A stretch of DNA of 34,035 bases from Nocardioides stalactiti (GTDB taxonomy: Bacteria; Actinomycetota; Actinomycetes; Propionibacteriales; Nocardioidaceae): contig NZ_JACEFC010000040.1 in the NCBI RefSeq assembly GCF_014180715.1, positions 1 through 34,035 on the forward strand, in the 5' to 3' direction. The notes beneath the pieces were generated by a model that saw only the letters and a list, made by a program, of their open reading frames with translations, had not been told where the DNA came from and ran no database searches. Positions 24,443-32,857 of the stretch are shown here, one piece after another; position 1 is the first letter of the stretch, and every line of letters begins with the position of its first letter. The position numbers and the translations under genes were made by a program.

Positions 24443-24555
24443 GGTTCTCCTCGGGATGGTCCTCGGGGGCGGGACTGCCCCACCCTCGGGCCGCCGGGCG
24501 GCTCCGAGCCAAGACCCGTTCGGCATGACCGCCGCGCGCAGACCTCCGAAGGCCC

Positions 24556-25443
24556 ATGAACATCCAGCAGCTGACCTACCTGGTCGAGACGGCCGACACC
24601 GGCAGCATGACCGCCGCCGCCGCCCAGCTGTTCGTCGCGCAGCCCGCGCTCAGCCGAGCCGTGCGCGCGCTGGAGCGCGAGCTCGGGGTGACCGTCTTCG
24701 CCCGGTCCGCCCGCGGGGTGCGGCTGACACCCGAGGGCGAGGTCGTGCTCGCCCGGGCCCGGCGGGTGCTGCGCAGCCTCGCCGCACTGCACCAGGCCCA
24801 CGAGGCCGGCGCACCCGAGTCGTCGTTGACGATCGCTGCCTCACCGACCCTGCAGGCGGCCGTCGCCATCCCGATCCTGCGGGCGCTCGACGACCACGGC
24901 CTCGCGACCTCGAGCCGGCTGCTCGGGGCCGGCGGTGCGTCCAGCGTGCACGAGCTGGTCCGGTCCGGGCGCGCGGACCTCGGGATCTGTGACCAGACGA
25001 TCGAGTCGGACCTCGCGGTCATCCCGGTCGGCCGGGTCGAGGTGCGCTTCGTGTCCCCAGCCGCCCTCGACCTGCCCGACCCGGTGCCGCTCGTCGGGCT
25101 CGCCGGGGTCCCACTCGTCCTGCCCACCCTCGGCAGCGACCGGCGGGCTGCGCTCGACGCGTTCTTCGCCGCGCTCGGCATCGAACCGGTCGTCGCCGTC
25201 GAGAGCGATGAGCGCAGCGTGTGGATGGAGGCCGTCCTGCACGGGCTCGCGTCCTGCCTGTGGCACAGCGTGGACAGCCGCTGGCTGCCGCCCGGGGACG
25301 TCACCGTCCGGAGCCTCGAACCGCCTCTGTGGCAGGAGCTGTCCGTGGTCCACCGGGCCGACGAGGACGCCGACCCACGGCTCGACGTGGTCCGCCGGTT
25401 CGCCGAGCTGGTCGCCGTAAGGTCGTCGTCGTGCCCGAGCTGA
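24556..25443 (+). CDS. LysR-family transcriptional regulator
   Basis: A 295-residue LysR-type regulator. The N-terminal winged helix-turn-helix is complete, from MNIQQLTYLVETADTGSMTA through AAAQLFVAQPALSRAVRALE to the wing ELGVTVFARSARGVRLTPEG. The linker helix (VLARARRVLRSLAALHQAHE) leads into a periplasmic-binding-like effector domain starting SSLTIAASPTLQAAVAIPIL. The effector is unknown. The ATG has GAAGG three bases upstream and places the first helix at the N terminus. It is divergent from the exported SurE-like gene across 113 bases, which makes that gene a probable target. Its last 13 bases overlap the start of the acetyltransferase gene. Confidence 0.92.
   Translation: MNIQQLTYLVETADTGSMTAAAAQLFVAQPALSRAVRALERELGVTVFARSARGVRLTPEGEVVLARARRVLRSLAALHQAHEAGAPESSLTIAASPTLQAAVAIPILRALDDHGLATSSRLLGAGGASSVHELVRSGRADLGICDQTIESDLAVIPVGRVEVRFVSPAALDLPDPVPLVGLAGVPLVLPTLGSDRRAALDAFFAALGIEPVVAVESDERSVWMEAVLHGLASCLWHSVDSRWLPPGDVTVRSLEPPLWQELSVVHRADEDADPRLDVVRRFAELVAVRSSSCPS
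25418..25423 (+). promoter_or_regulatory. -10 box of the GNAT gene inside the LysR gene
   Basis: TAAGGT ends seven bases before the GTG at 25431 and lies within the last codons of the LysR gene. No ribosome-binding site precedes that GTG, so an internal promoter giving a leaderless transcript is likely. Confidence 0.45.
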
Positions 25444-26150
25444 ACCCGTTTGGACAGACCGTCGGCGATCCCGTCCCGGGGTGGGAGACCCGGCCCACGC
25501 CGGAGCCGGTCACCCTCGAGGGCCGCTACGTGCGCGTCGTCCCGCTGTCCTCGGCGTACTACTCCGACCTGTTCGCGGCGGTCTGCGGCCCCGACGACGG
25601 CCCGCTCTGGACCTATCGACCGGTCCCGAGGCCCACGGACCTCCCGGCGTTGTGGATGCATCTCGCCGGGGTCCTCGACACCCCCGGCGTCGTGACCTTC
25701 GGGCTGGTCCCGCTCGAGGGCGAGGGCGCGGGACGTGCGGGCGGCATCGCATCGTACATGCGGATCGACCCGACGACCGGGCAGGTGGAGGTCGCCGGGG
25801 TGCTCCTCGGCGGCCGCCTCCAGCGCACCCGCGCAGCGACCGAGGCGATCCACCTGCTGATGCGGCACGCCTTCGACGACCTCGGCTACCGCCGCTTCGA
25901 GTGGAAGTGCGACAGCCTCAACGAGCCGTCGCGTCGCGCCGCCGCCCGGCTCGGCTTCGTCCACGAGGGCCGCTTCCGGCACCACATGGTCACCCAGGGT
26001 CGCAACCGCGACACCGACTGGTTCTCGGTCACCGACGCCGAGTGGCCGCAGGTCCGGGCCGCGCACGAGACCTGGCTCGACCCGGCCAACTTCGGACCCG
26101 ACGGGGCACAGCGGACGTCGCTGTCGGCGGCGTTCGCCGACCCCTGCTAG
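25431..26150 (+). CDS. GNAT-family N-acetyltransferase (RimJ/RimL type)
   Basis: A 239-residue acetyltransferase that uses acetyl-CoA. The fold reads from LEGRYVRVVPLSSAYYSDLF (first strand and helix) through GQVEVAGVLLGGRLQRTRAA, which supplies the acetyl-CoA pyrophosphate loop, to the RimJ/RimL hallmark YRRFEWKCDSLNEPSRRAAA followed by RLGFVHEGRFRHHMV. The GTG at 25431 is chosen because the protein then begins PELNPFGQTVGDPVPGW, a start typical of this subfamily. The longer open frame upstream is a shadow of the LysR gene. It overlaps the LysR gene by 13 bases and converges with the ATPase gene 10 bases away. The acceptor substrate is unknown. Confidence 0.88.
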   Translation: MPELNPFGQTVGDPVPGWETRPTPEPVTLEGRYVRVVPLSSAYYSDLFAAVCGPDDGPLWTYRPVPRPTDLPALWMHLAGVLDTPGVVTFGLVPLEGEGAGRAGGIASYMRIDPTTGQVEVAGVLLGGRLQRTRAATEAIHLLMRHAFDDLGYRRFEWKCDSLNEPSRRAAARLGFVHEGRFRHHMVTQGRNRDTDWFSVTDAEWPQVRAAHETWLDPANFGPDGAQRTSLSAAFADPC

Positions 26151-26160
26151 CCGAGACCCG

Positions 26161-28149
26161 TCAGAGGGGCGCGCCGCCACGGTCCGCCGTCGCGGCGACC
26201 AGGTCACGGGCGGTGCGCAGCCGGCGGAAGTACGTCGCGCGGCTGAGGAAGGTCGCCCGCATCACCTGGTCGTGCGTCGCCGCTGGCGCCAGGTAGCGCT
26301 GCTCCAGGAGGTCGGCGAGGTCCGGCTGGTCGTGGAGCGCGGTGAGCAGGGTACGGCGGACCCAGGTCCGGACCCGGTCGCCCGCGTGCCGGAGGTCGTG
26401 GCCCAGCGGTGCACAGGGGAGCGCCGCGAGCACGCCGTCGTCGTGGAAGTCGTCCAGCGCGGCGAGGACGAGCTCGCCCTGGGTGCGCGGCTCCGGCAGC
26501 AGGACGCCGTGCTCGCTCGCCACGGCGCGGAAGAGCAGCCCGACCAGGCCGCACGGCCCCACGTCGGCGATCCAGGTGCGGACCTCCTCGCCGCGCACCT
26601 CGCGCCGCAGCTCGGGGATCTCGACGTAGCCGCAGTCCGCCACGACGGCCCGCTCGACCTCGCTCCAGCCGAACTCGTTGACCAGGTCGAACCGCGGGTT
26701 GGGCACCCGGCAGCGGCGCAGGGTGTGGCCGTTGCGCAGCGCCATCACGTTGGGGTCCTCGTCCATCGCGGTCGGCGACATCAGCTGGAACGGGCTGATG
26801 ACGACCCGGTCCGTGATGTCGTGACGCGCCGCGTAATCGAGGAGCGGGACGATCAGCTCGCCGCGCGGGTCGTCGGCACGGGCGAGCGCGGCCGCCTCGT
26901 TGAGGGGCAGCGCGACCGCAGCGGCGACGACGTGACCGTCGGTGTGCCGCACGACCTGGGTCGGCGTGCGCCACGACGACGCGGGCGGGGGAGTCAGCCA
27001 GGGCCGGACGGCCTCGGCGAGACCCGGCGCCCAGCCGGCGATCTCCGCCGCTTCCGACGGGCGCAGGTCGTCGCCGTAGAGGGTCGCGCTGTGGTCGGGC
27101 GCCATCCCCGCCCGCAGCTTCGGGTCCTCGCTCAGTCCGGCGAGCTGGTGCAGCGCCCGTGCGTCGCCGAGGCTCGCCCGGTCGCGCAGGTGGGACGCGA
27201 TCCGCAGCACCAGGTCGGAGATCCGCACCCCGTCGCGTCGTACCCGCTCCGCGACGGCGTGCGCGACCAGGGGGTGCAGGGTCACGCCGTTGCCGCTCCG
27301 CTCCGAGAACGCGTACGACGACAGGGTGTCCAGGGCGGTGCGGCGGTCGCGCTCGGGGAGCACGTCGGCCAGCAGGCGTTCGTCGACCCAGCGGGCGACG
27401 GCCGCCACCTCGAGCAGCTCGGTGTCGAGCTGGTCGAGGGCCAGCCCGGAGAGGTGGCCGACCAGGTCCTCGGCGGTGGCGGCCAGCACCTCGCCGCCGG
27501 GCTCGATCGCCGCCGCGCCGTGCTCGACCCAGGCGGCCGCACCGAGGACGAGGGCGAGGGGCAGGCCGCACGCCCAGGTGCTGACCGCCGTCCGCGCGCA
27601 GGACTCCTCGACCCCGTGGCGGCGCAGCAGCAGGTCGGACTGGCACGAGCTGAGCGGGGGCATCCGCAGGGTCGCGACCAGCGGTGCGAGCTCGGGCGGC
27701 ACCCAGCCGGCCGGCTGCTCGACGGCGGCGGCGACCACCCGGGTGCTCCCGGGTAGTGAGGCGAGGGTGCGGCCGAGCGCGTGGGCGCGCGCGCCGAGCT
27801 CGGCCAGCTCGTCGACGAGGACCAGCAGGTCGCCGTCCGGCAGGTCGGCGAAGACGTCGGCCAGGCGCGGACCGACGGCGGCGAGCTGGCGGCCGTCGAG
27901 GACGAGGACGTGGAGGCCGAGGCGGGTGCCACGGCGGGCGGCCTCGCGCAGGGCCGCGCTCTTGCCGGAGCCACCGGTGCCGCTCAGCAGGAGCAGCCGG
28001 GTGTCCCCGGTCGTGCCGAGGAGCTGGTCGAGCCGGCGCTCGAGCTGCTCGGGGCACACGTAGCGGCGTTCGTCGACGGTGCTCGCCAGGGTCGCGAGAT
28101 CGCCCTGCGCCGCTGCGCGGCGAGGAGCGAGGTGCTGGAGTGAGCCCAC
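26161..28149 (-). CDS. P-loop ATPase with C-terminal helix-turn-helix, STAND-like
   Basis: A 662-residue protein. After a 50-residue leader comes an ATPase domain with Walker A G-T-G-G-S-G-K-S at 57-64 and Walker B DLLVLVDE at 107-114. Next is a helical arm (LPGSTRVVAAAVEQPAGWVP, then LLRRHGVEESCARTAVSTWA) and a winged-helix-like segment typical of STAND regulators. A central region of about 250 residues is not recognised; it contains VVISPFQLMSPTAMDEDPNV and WSEVERAVVADCGYVEIPEL. The last 40 residues read as a helix-turn-helix: HDQVMRATFLSRATYFRRLR. This suggests an ATP-dependent transcription regulator. The GTG at 28149 has CACGCT six bases upstream. Much longer extensions upstream run antisense to the CHAD gene and are rejected. 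It diverges from the CHAD gene across 78 bases. Confidence 0.78.
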   Translation of the reverse strand: MGSLQHLAPRRAAAQGDLATLASTVDERRYVCPEQLERRLDQLLGTTGDTRLLLLSGTGGSGKSAALREAARRGTRLGLHVLVLDGRQLAAVGPRLADVFADLPDGDLLVLVDELAELGARAHALGRTLASLPGSTRVVAAAVEQPAGWVPPELAPLVATLRMPPLSSCQSDLLLRRHGVEESCARTAVSTWACGLPLALVLGAAAWVEHGAAAIEPGGEVLAATAEDLVGHLSGLALDQLDTELLEVAAVARWVDERLLADVLPERDRRTALDTLSSYAFSERSGNGVTLHPLVAHAVAERVRRDGVRISDLVLRIASHLRDRASLGDARALHQLAGLSEDPKLRAGMAPDHSATLYGDDLRPSEAAEIAGWAPGLAEAVRPWLTPPPASSWRTPTQVVRHTDGHVVAAAVALPLNEAAALARADDPRGELIVPLLDYAARHDITDRVVISPFQLMSPTAMDEDPNVMALRNGHTLRRCRVPNPRFDLVNEFGWSEVERAVVADCGYVEIPELRREVRGEEVRTWIADVGPCGLVGLLFRAVASEHGVLLPEPRTQGELVLAALDDFHDDGVLAALPCAPLGHDLRHAGDRVRTWVRRTLLTALHDQPDLADLLEQRYLAPAATHDQVMRATFLSRATYFRRLRTARDLVAATADRGGAPL

Positions 28150-28227
28150 GGCGACAGCGTGGACCCTGCGCCTTCGAGTTTTCTTCGAGTCGGCTTCCCG
28201 GTCACCAGGAGGTGGCAGGGTGGGGCC

Positions 28228-29121
28228 ATGACCGGCCAGCCGACCGCGGGCGAGATGCTGGCGGAGATCGTCGGCGACCTGGTCGCCGCGATCGACGCGA
28301 AGGGCGACGCCGCGCTGGCCGACGAGCCGGACGCGGTCCATCAGCTGCGGACCTCCGTCCGCCGCCTCCGCAACGTGCTCGCCGCGTTCAGCGAGCTCTT
28401 CGAGCCGTCCTCGGCCGGCCGGATCCGCGCCGGCCTCGCGGACCACGGCGACCACCTCGGCCTCGTCCGCGACCTGGAGGTGCGCATCGAGTCGTGCGTC
28501 CGGGTGGCGGGGGAGGTGGGGGTGGCCGACGACCTGGTGGCGGCGCTGGTCGCGCCACTGCGGGTGGCGCACGTCGAGGCCCACGCCGCGCTGGTCGCCT
28601 GGGTCGCCTCGGAGGAGTCGGTGCGGCTCCGGTCGGCGCTCCTCGCCTGGTCGGCTGCCCCGGTCCTCGCGGCCGGCAGCGCCCGCCCGGCCGGCGTCGT
28701 GGCCGCGGAGAAGGTCGCCACCCAGGTGGACCGGGTGCTGGCCCACGGCAGGGAGGACCTCGCGGACGCGGAGTCCGCCCATGCCCTCCGCAAGGCCGGC
28801 CGTCGGCTGCGCCACGTCGCCGACGCCGTCACCCGGCCGCCCGCCTCGGTGCTGGGGGACGATGCGGCCGCCCTCGGCAAGCTGGGGGCCCGGATCCAGA
28901 CCCTGCTCGGCGACCACCGCGACGCTCTGCTCCTCGTCGACCACGTCCGCCGCGCGTTGCCCTCCGACCCCGCGGCCCGCGCGGAGTGCTGCCGCATCGT
29001 CGCGGCCGCCGAGGCCGAGGCCGCCGCGGTCCTCGGCGCCGTCCCCGGCCTGCTGACCGACCTGGAGGCGTCCTCGGCGCGTGGCAGGCGGGAGGGATGG
29101 ACCAGCGGATCAGCTTCGTGA
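28228..29121 (+). CDS. CHAD-domain protein
   Basis: A 297-residue all-helical protein of the CHAD family, which binds inorganic polyphosphate through conserved His and basic residues. The first signature is VHQLRTSVRRLRNVLAAFSE at 37-56, with LVRDLEVRIE following. The second half repeats the pattern with HALRKAGRRLRHVADAV and LGARIQTLLGDHRDALLLVD, so both halves of the domain are present. There is no fused CYTH phosphatase domain. The ATG at 28228 puts the first helix at the N terminus. CAGGGT lies six bases upstream and a stronger AGGAGG lies 15 bases upstream, so leaderless or normal initiation are both possible. The last 25 bases overlap a glyoxalase-like gene remnant in another frame. Confidence 0.88.
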   Translation: MTGQPTAGEMLAEIVGDLVAAIDAKGDAALADEPDAVHQLRTSVRRLRNVLAAFSELFEPSSAGRIRAGLADHGDHLGLVRDLEVRIESCVRVAGEVGVADDLVAALVAPLRVAHVEAHAALVAWVASEESVRLRSALLAWSAAPVLAAGSARPAGVVAAEKVATQVDRVLAHGREDLADAESAHALRKAGRRLRHVADAVTRPPASVLGDDAAALGKLGARIQTLLGDHRDALLLVDHVRRALPSDPAARAECCRIVAAAEAEAAAVLGAVPGLLTDLEASSARGRREGWTSGSAS

Positions 29122-29156
29122 CCCTCGCCGTCGCCGACCTGGACGCCGTGAGCCGG
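29097..29156 (+). pseudogene. N-terminal remnant of a VOC/glyoxalase-family gene
   Basis: From the ATG at 29097, in a different frame from the CHAD gene, 20 codons read as the first strand of a vicinal-oxygen-chelate protein: ISFVTLAVADLDAV is a near-textbook glyoxalase N terminus. After 20 codons the resemblance stops and the frame enters the ilvB promoter region. GGAGGG abuts the ATG, which may be the old ribosome-binding site. The most likely reading is a deletion that removed the rest of the gene. Chance resemblance is possible because the segment is short. Confidence 0.5.
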
Positions 29157-29230
29157 GTCAGGAATGAGACGGCCGTCCCGACATGTGGGATGCGTGGGAG
29201 GCTGGGTGCGCGGCACCGGGTGCGACGGCG

Positions 29231-29236
29231 TACGCT
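29231..29236 (+). promoter_or_regulatory. -10 box of the ilvBNC leader
   Basis: TACGCT ends six bases before the ATG of the leader peptide, the same hexamer and spacing as at ilvD. The transcript would start at the leader ATG. Upstream, 29176-29190 is an imperfect inverted repeat (TCCC, an ACATGT core, GGGA) that could be an operator. Confidence 0.6.
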
Positions 29237-29242
29237 GTCGCC

Positions 29243-29287
29243 ATGCGCCACGACCTCATTCTCGTACGCACCGGACGCGCCGGCTGA
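29243..29287 (+). CDS. ilvBNC leader peptide
   Basis: A 14-codon reading frame, MRHDLILVRTGRAG, with consecutive Leu-Ile-Leu-Val codons at 29255-29266. It lies between the promoter and a transcription terminator. This is the layout of branched-chain amino-acid attenuators, such as that of the Corynebacterium glutamicum ilvBNC operon. When charged Leu, Ile or Val tRNA is scarce the ribosome should stall on these codons and favour read-through into ilvB. There is no ribosome-binding site; the message is probably leaderless. Confidence 0.8.
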   Translation: MRHDLILVRTGRAG

Positions 29288-29304
29288 TTCAGCGCTGCGC
29301 GTCC
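29273..29304 (+). promoter_or_regulatory. Attenuator hairpin around the leader stop codon
   Basis: GGACGCGC (29273-29280) pairs perfectly with GCGCGTCC (29297-29304). Inside it, GCTGA and TCAGC form a second stem around the TGA stop codon. A ribosome stalled on the Leu-Ile-Leu-Val codons would cover the first arm, while one reaching the stop codon would also disrupt it. No good antiterminator pairing with the terminator arm was found by eye. Confidence 0.6.
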
Positions 29305-29305
29305 G

Positions 29306-29337
29306 CCCCTCGTTGCCTCGCAACCGAGGGGTTTTTT
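29306..29337 (+). terminator. Rho-independent attenuator terminator of ilvBNC
   Basis: CCCCTCG pairs with CGAGGGG, and an inner TTG pairs with CAA, with one bulged C and a CCTCG loop. Six T follow at 29332-29337. This is the only classic stem plus T-run terminator seen in the window. It sits between the leader peptide and ilvB, 38 bases before the ilvB ATG, as an attenuator should. Confidence 0.9.
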
Positions 29338-29375
29338 GTTGAGTACGGGATCACGAGATGTAAGGAACGAGTCGG

Positions 29376-31145
29376 ATGAGTGAGCAGCAGCAGGCCGGGA
29401 CCCCCGCGGGCACCGTCACCGGGGCTGAGAGCCTGGTGAAGTCCCTCGAGGCGGCCGGCGTGACCGACATCTTCGGCATCCCCGGCGGCGCGATCCTGCC
29501 GGCCTACGACCCACTGATGGACAGCCCCATCCGGCACATCCTGGTCCGGCACGAGCAGGGCGCCGGCCACGCCGCTCAGGGCTACGCCGCGGCCTCCGGC
29601 CGGGTCGGCGTCTGCATGGCGACCTCCGGCCCCGGTGCGACCAACCTGGTGACGCCGATCGCCGACGCTCACATGGACTCGGTGCCGATGGTGGCCGTCA
29701 CCGGTCAGGTCCCGGCAGCCGCGATCGGCAGCGACGCCTTCCAGGAGGCAGACATCCGCGGCATCACGATGCCGATCACCAAGCACAACTTCCTCGTCAC
29801 CGACCCCGCCGAGATCCCGCGCACCATCGCCGAGGCGTTCCACATCGCCTCGACCGGTCGCCCCGGCCCGGTGCTCGTCGACGTCGCCAAGTCCGCGCTC
29901 CAGGCGATGACGACGTTCACCTGGCCCAGCGAGATCCACCTGCCCGGCTACCGCCCGGTGACCCGGCCGCACGCCAAGCAGATCCGCGAGGCGGCCCGGC
30001 TGATCCTCGACGCCCGCCGGCCCGTCCTCTACGTCGGTGGCGGCACCATCCGCTCGGGTGCGTCCAAGGAGCTGATGACGCTCGCCGAGCTCACCGGCAT
30101 GCCCGTCGTCACCACCCTGATGGCGCGCGGCGCGTTCCCTGACAGCCACCCGCAGCACCTCGGCATGCCGGGCATGCACGGCACCGTCGCCGCGGTCGCG
30201 GGCCTGCAGAAGAGCGACCTCATCATCAGCCTCGGCGCCCGGTTCGACGACCGGGTGACCGGCAACCTCGACTCCTTCGCCCCCGGCGCGAAGGTCATCC
30301 ACGCCGACATCGACCCGGCTGAGATCGGCAAGAACCGGCACGCCGACGTCCCGATCGTGGGCGACGTCCGCGAGGTCCTGCTCGACCTGGTCCTGGCGCT
30401 GCGCACCGAGGCCGACGCCGGCCACACCGGCGACTACGAGGCCTGGGTGCAGTTCCTCGCCGGGGTGAAGTCCAAGTACCCCGTCGGCTACGACAAGCCC
30501 GCCGACGGCGGCTTGGCCCCGCAGTACGTGCTGGAGCGGCTCGGCGTGCTCGCCGGCGAGGACGCGATCTACACCGCAGGCGTCGGCCAGCACCAGATGT
30601 GGGCGGCCCACTACGTCTCCTACGAGCGCCCCAACACCTGGATCAACTCCGGCGGCCTCGGCACCATGGGCTTCGCGGTCCCCGCGGCGATGGGCGCCAA
30701 GGTCGGCATGCCTGACAAGGTGGTGTGGGCGGTCGACGGCGACGGCTGCTTCCAGATGACCAACCAGGAGCTCGCGACCTGCGCGATCAACAACATCCCG
30801 ATCAAGGTCGCGATCATCAACAACGAGTCGCTCGGCATGGTCCGCCAGTGGCAGACCCTGTTCTACAACTCCCGCTACAGCAACACCGACCTGCACTCGA
30901 AGCGGATCCCCGACTTCGTGAAGCTGGCCGACGCCTACGGTTGCGTGGGCCTGGCGTGCGAGAGCCCCGACGACGTCGACGCGACGATCGCCAAGGCGAT
31001 GGAGATCAACGACGTGCCCGTCGTGGTCGACTTCCGGGTCCACCGCGACGCCATGGTGTGGCCGATGGTCGCCGCCGGCACCAGCAACGACGACATCAAG
31101 TACGCGCGGGACCTGGCTCCCCAGTTCGACGAGGACGACCTCTGA
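29376..31145 (+). CDS. ilvB: Acetolactate synthase large (catalytic) subunit
   Basis: Thiamine-diphosphate enzyme that joins two pyruvates to acetolactate, or pyruvate and 2-oxobutyrate to acetohydroxybutyrate; first common step of branched-chain amino-acid synthesis. The 589 residues match the family. Visible are [15 protein letters not shown], the catalytic Glu60 in [15 protein letters not shown], the FAD domain with RFDDRVTG, and the ThDP/Mg motif starting G-D-G near 455 and running through [16 protein letters not shown] to IINN. The ATG has AAGGAA eight bases upstream. The stop overlaps the ilvN start by one base, so the two subunits are probably made in fixed ratio. Expression is expected to be set by the upstream attenuator. 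Confidence 0.98.
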   Translation: MSEQQQAGTPAGTVTGAESLVKSLEAAGVTDIFGIPGGAILPAYDPLMDSPIRHILVRHEQGAGHAAQGYAAASGRVGVCMATSGPGATNLVTPIADAHMDSVPMVAVTGQVPAAAIGSDAFQEADIRGITMPITKHNFLVTDPAEIPRTIAEAFHIASTGRPGPVLVDVAKSALQAMTTFTWPSEIHLPGYRPVTRPHAKQIREAARLILDARRPVLYVGGGTIRSGASKELMTLAELTGMPVVTTLMARGAFPDSHPQHLGMPGMHGTVAAVAGLQKSDLIISLGARFDDRVTGNLDSFAPGAKVIHADIDPAEIGKNRHADVPIVGDVREVLLDLVLALRTEADAGHTGDYEAWVQFLAGVKSKYPVGYDKPADGGLAPQYVLERLGVLAGEDAIYTAGVGQHQMWAAHYVSYERPNTWINSGGLGTMGFAVPAAMGAKVGMPDKVVWAVDGDGCFQMTNQELATCAINNIPIKVAIINNESLGMVRQWQTLFYNSRYSNTDLHSKRIPDFVKLADAYGCVGLACESPDDVDATIAKAMEINDVPVVVDFRVHRDAMVWPMVAAGTSNDDIKYARDLAPQFDEDDL

Positions 31146-31684
31146 TGGCCAAGCACACCCTGTCGGTCCTGGTCGAGAACAAGCCGGGCGTCCTGGCGCG
31201 GATCGCCGCGCTCTTCAGCCGTCGCGGCTTCAACATCGAGTCGCTCGCGGTCGGCCCGACCGAGCACGCCGAGATGTCGCGGATGACGATCGTCGTCAAC
31301 GTCGAGGACAGCCCGCTGGAGCAGGTCACCAAGCAGCTCAACAAGCTGGTCGAGGTCATCAAGATCGTCGAGCTCGACCCGACGGCCGCCGTCCAGCGTG
31401 AGCTGGTCCTGGTCAAGGTGGGCGCGACCCCCGAGACCCGCGGCCAGGTGCTCGACGCCGTCCAGCTCTTCCGCGCCAAGGTGGTCGACGTCGCGGCTGA
31501 CGCCGTGACCATCCAGACCATCGGCAACGCGGGCAAGATCGCCGACTTCCTCCGCGTGCTCGAGCCGTTCGGCATCCGCGAGCTCGTGCAGTCGGGCGCG
31601 ATCGCCATCGGCCGCGGACCGCGGTCGATCTCCGAGCGGGGGAAGCCGGTCGCCGTACCGGTGCCGCCCGCCGCCAACAGCTGA
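31145..31684 (+). CDS. ilvN: Acetolactate synthase small (regulatory) subunit
   Basis: Regulatory partner of IlvB that raises activity and confers valine feedback inhibition. The 179-residue protein has an N-terminal ACT domain, HTLSVLVENKPGVLARIAAL, then FSRRGFNIESLAVGPTE, with the Asn/Gly-rich turn that binds valine in related enzymes. A second ferredoxin-like domain follows (ELVLVKVGATPETRGQVLDA, then VVDVAADAVTIQTIGNAGKI). The length is the usual 165-180. The ATG overlaps the ilvB stop (TGATG). It is 37 bases upstream of ilvC. Confidence 0.97.
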   Translation: MAKHTLSVLVENKPGVLARIAALFSRRGFNIESLAVGPTEHAEMSRMTIVVNVEDSPLEQVTKQLNKLVEVIKIVELDPTAAVQRELVLVKVGATPETRGQVLDAVQLFRAKVVDVAADAVTIQTIGNAGKIADFLRVLEPFGIRELVQSGAIAIGRGPRSISERGKPVAVPVPPAANS

Positions 31685-31715
31685 TCCAACATCAGAACCC
31701 GAAACGAAGGAGTAG

Positions 31716-32747
<1,032 letters not shown>

Positions 32748-32754
32748 CCCCCCC

Positions 32755-32857
32755 AACCCGTCGAATCGGGACCTTCCTGCATCGAGTCGGGAGATATCTG
32801 CGGACCAACCGCGGGTATCTCCCGATTCGTTTCAGGAAGGTCCCGATTCGACGGGTT
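32755..32857. repeat. 103-nt near-perfect hairpin between converging genes
   Basis: The outer arms 32755-32779 and 32833-32857 are exact reverse complements over 25 bases. Pairing continues inward to 32803/32809 around a 5-base loop (accaa), with only two mismatches and three G-T pairs, about 49 potential pairs in all. It starts seven bases after the ilvC stop and runs into the stop codon of the converging 54-aa gene (32856-32858). It has no T-run. It may end transcription in both directions, but it is far longer than a usual terminator and looks like a dispersed palindromic element. Confidence 0.85.

Noticed and set aside
28150..28944. Upstream extension of the STAND-like ATPase frame
   Set aside because: It runs antisense to the CHAD gene and has the composition of a shadow frame. 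The CHAD reading has two clear family signatures.
29122..29375. T-box or other metabolite riboswitch before ilvB
   Set aside because: The region is too short and lacks T-box elements. A leader peptide with Leu-Ile-Leu-Val codons plus a terminator explains the control.
29289..31043. 584-codon minus frame opposite ilvB
   Set aside because: It is an antisense shadow of the conserved catalytic subunit, with no recognisable domain.
32755..32857. Reading the 103-nt hairpin as an ordinary rho-independent terminator
   Set aside because: There is no T-run on either strand and the stem is several times longer than usual. It is listed as a repeat with a possible terminating role instead.
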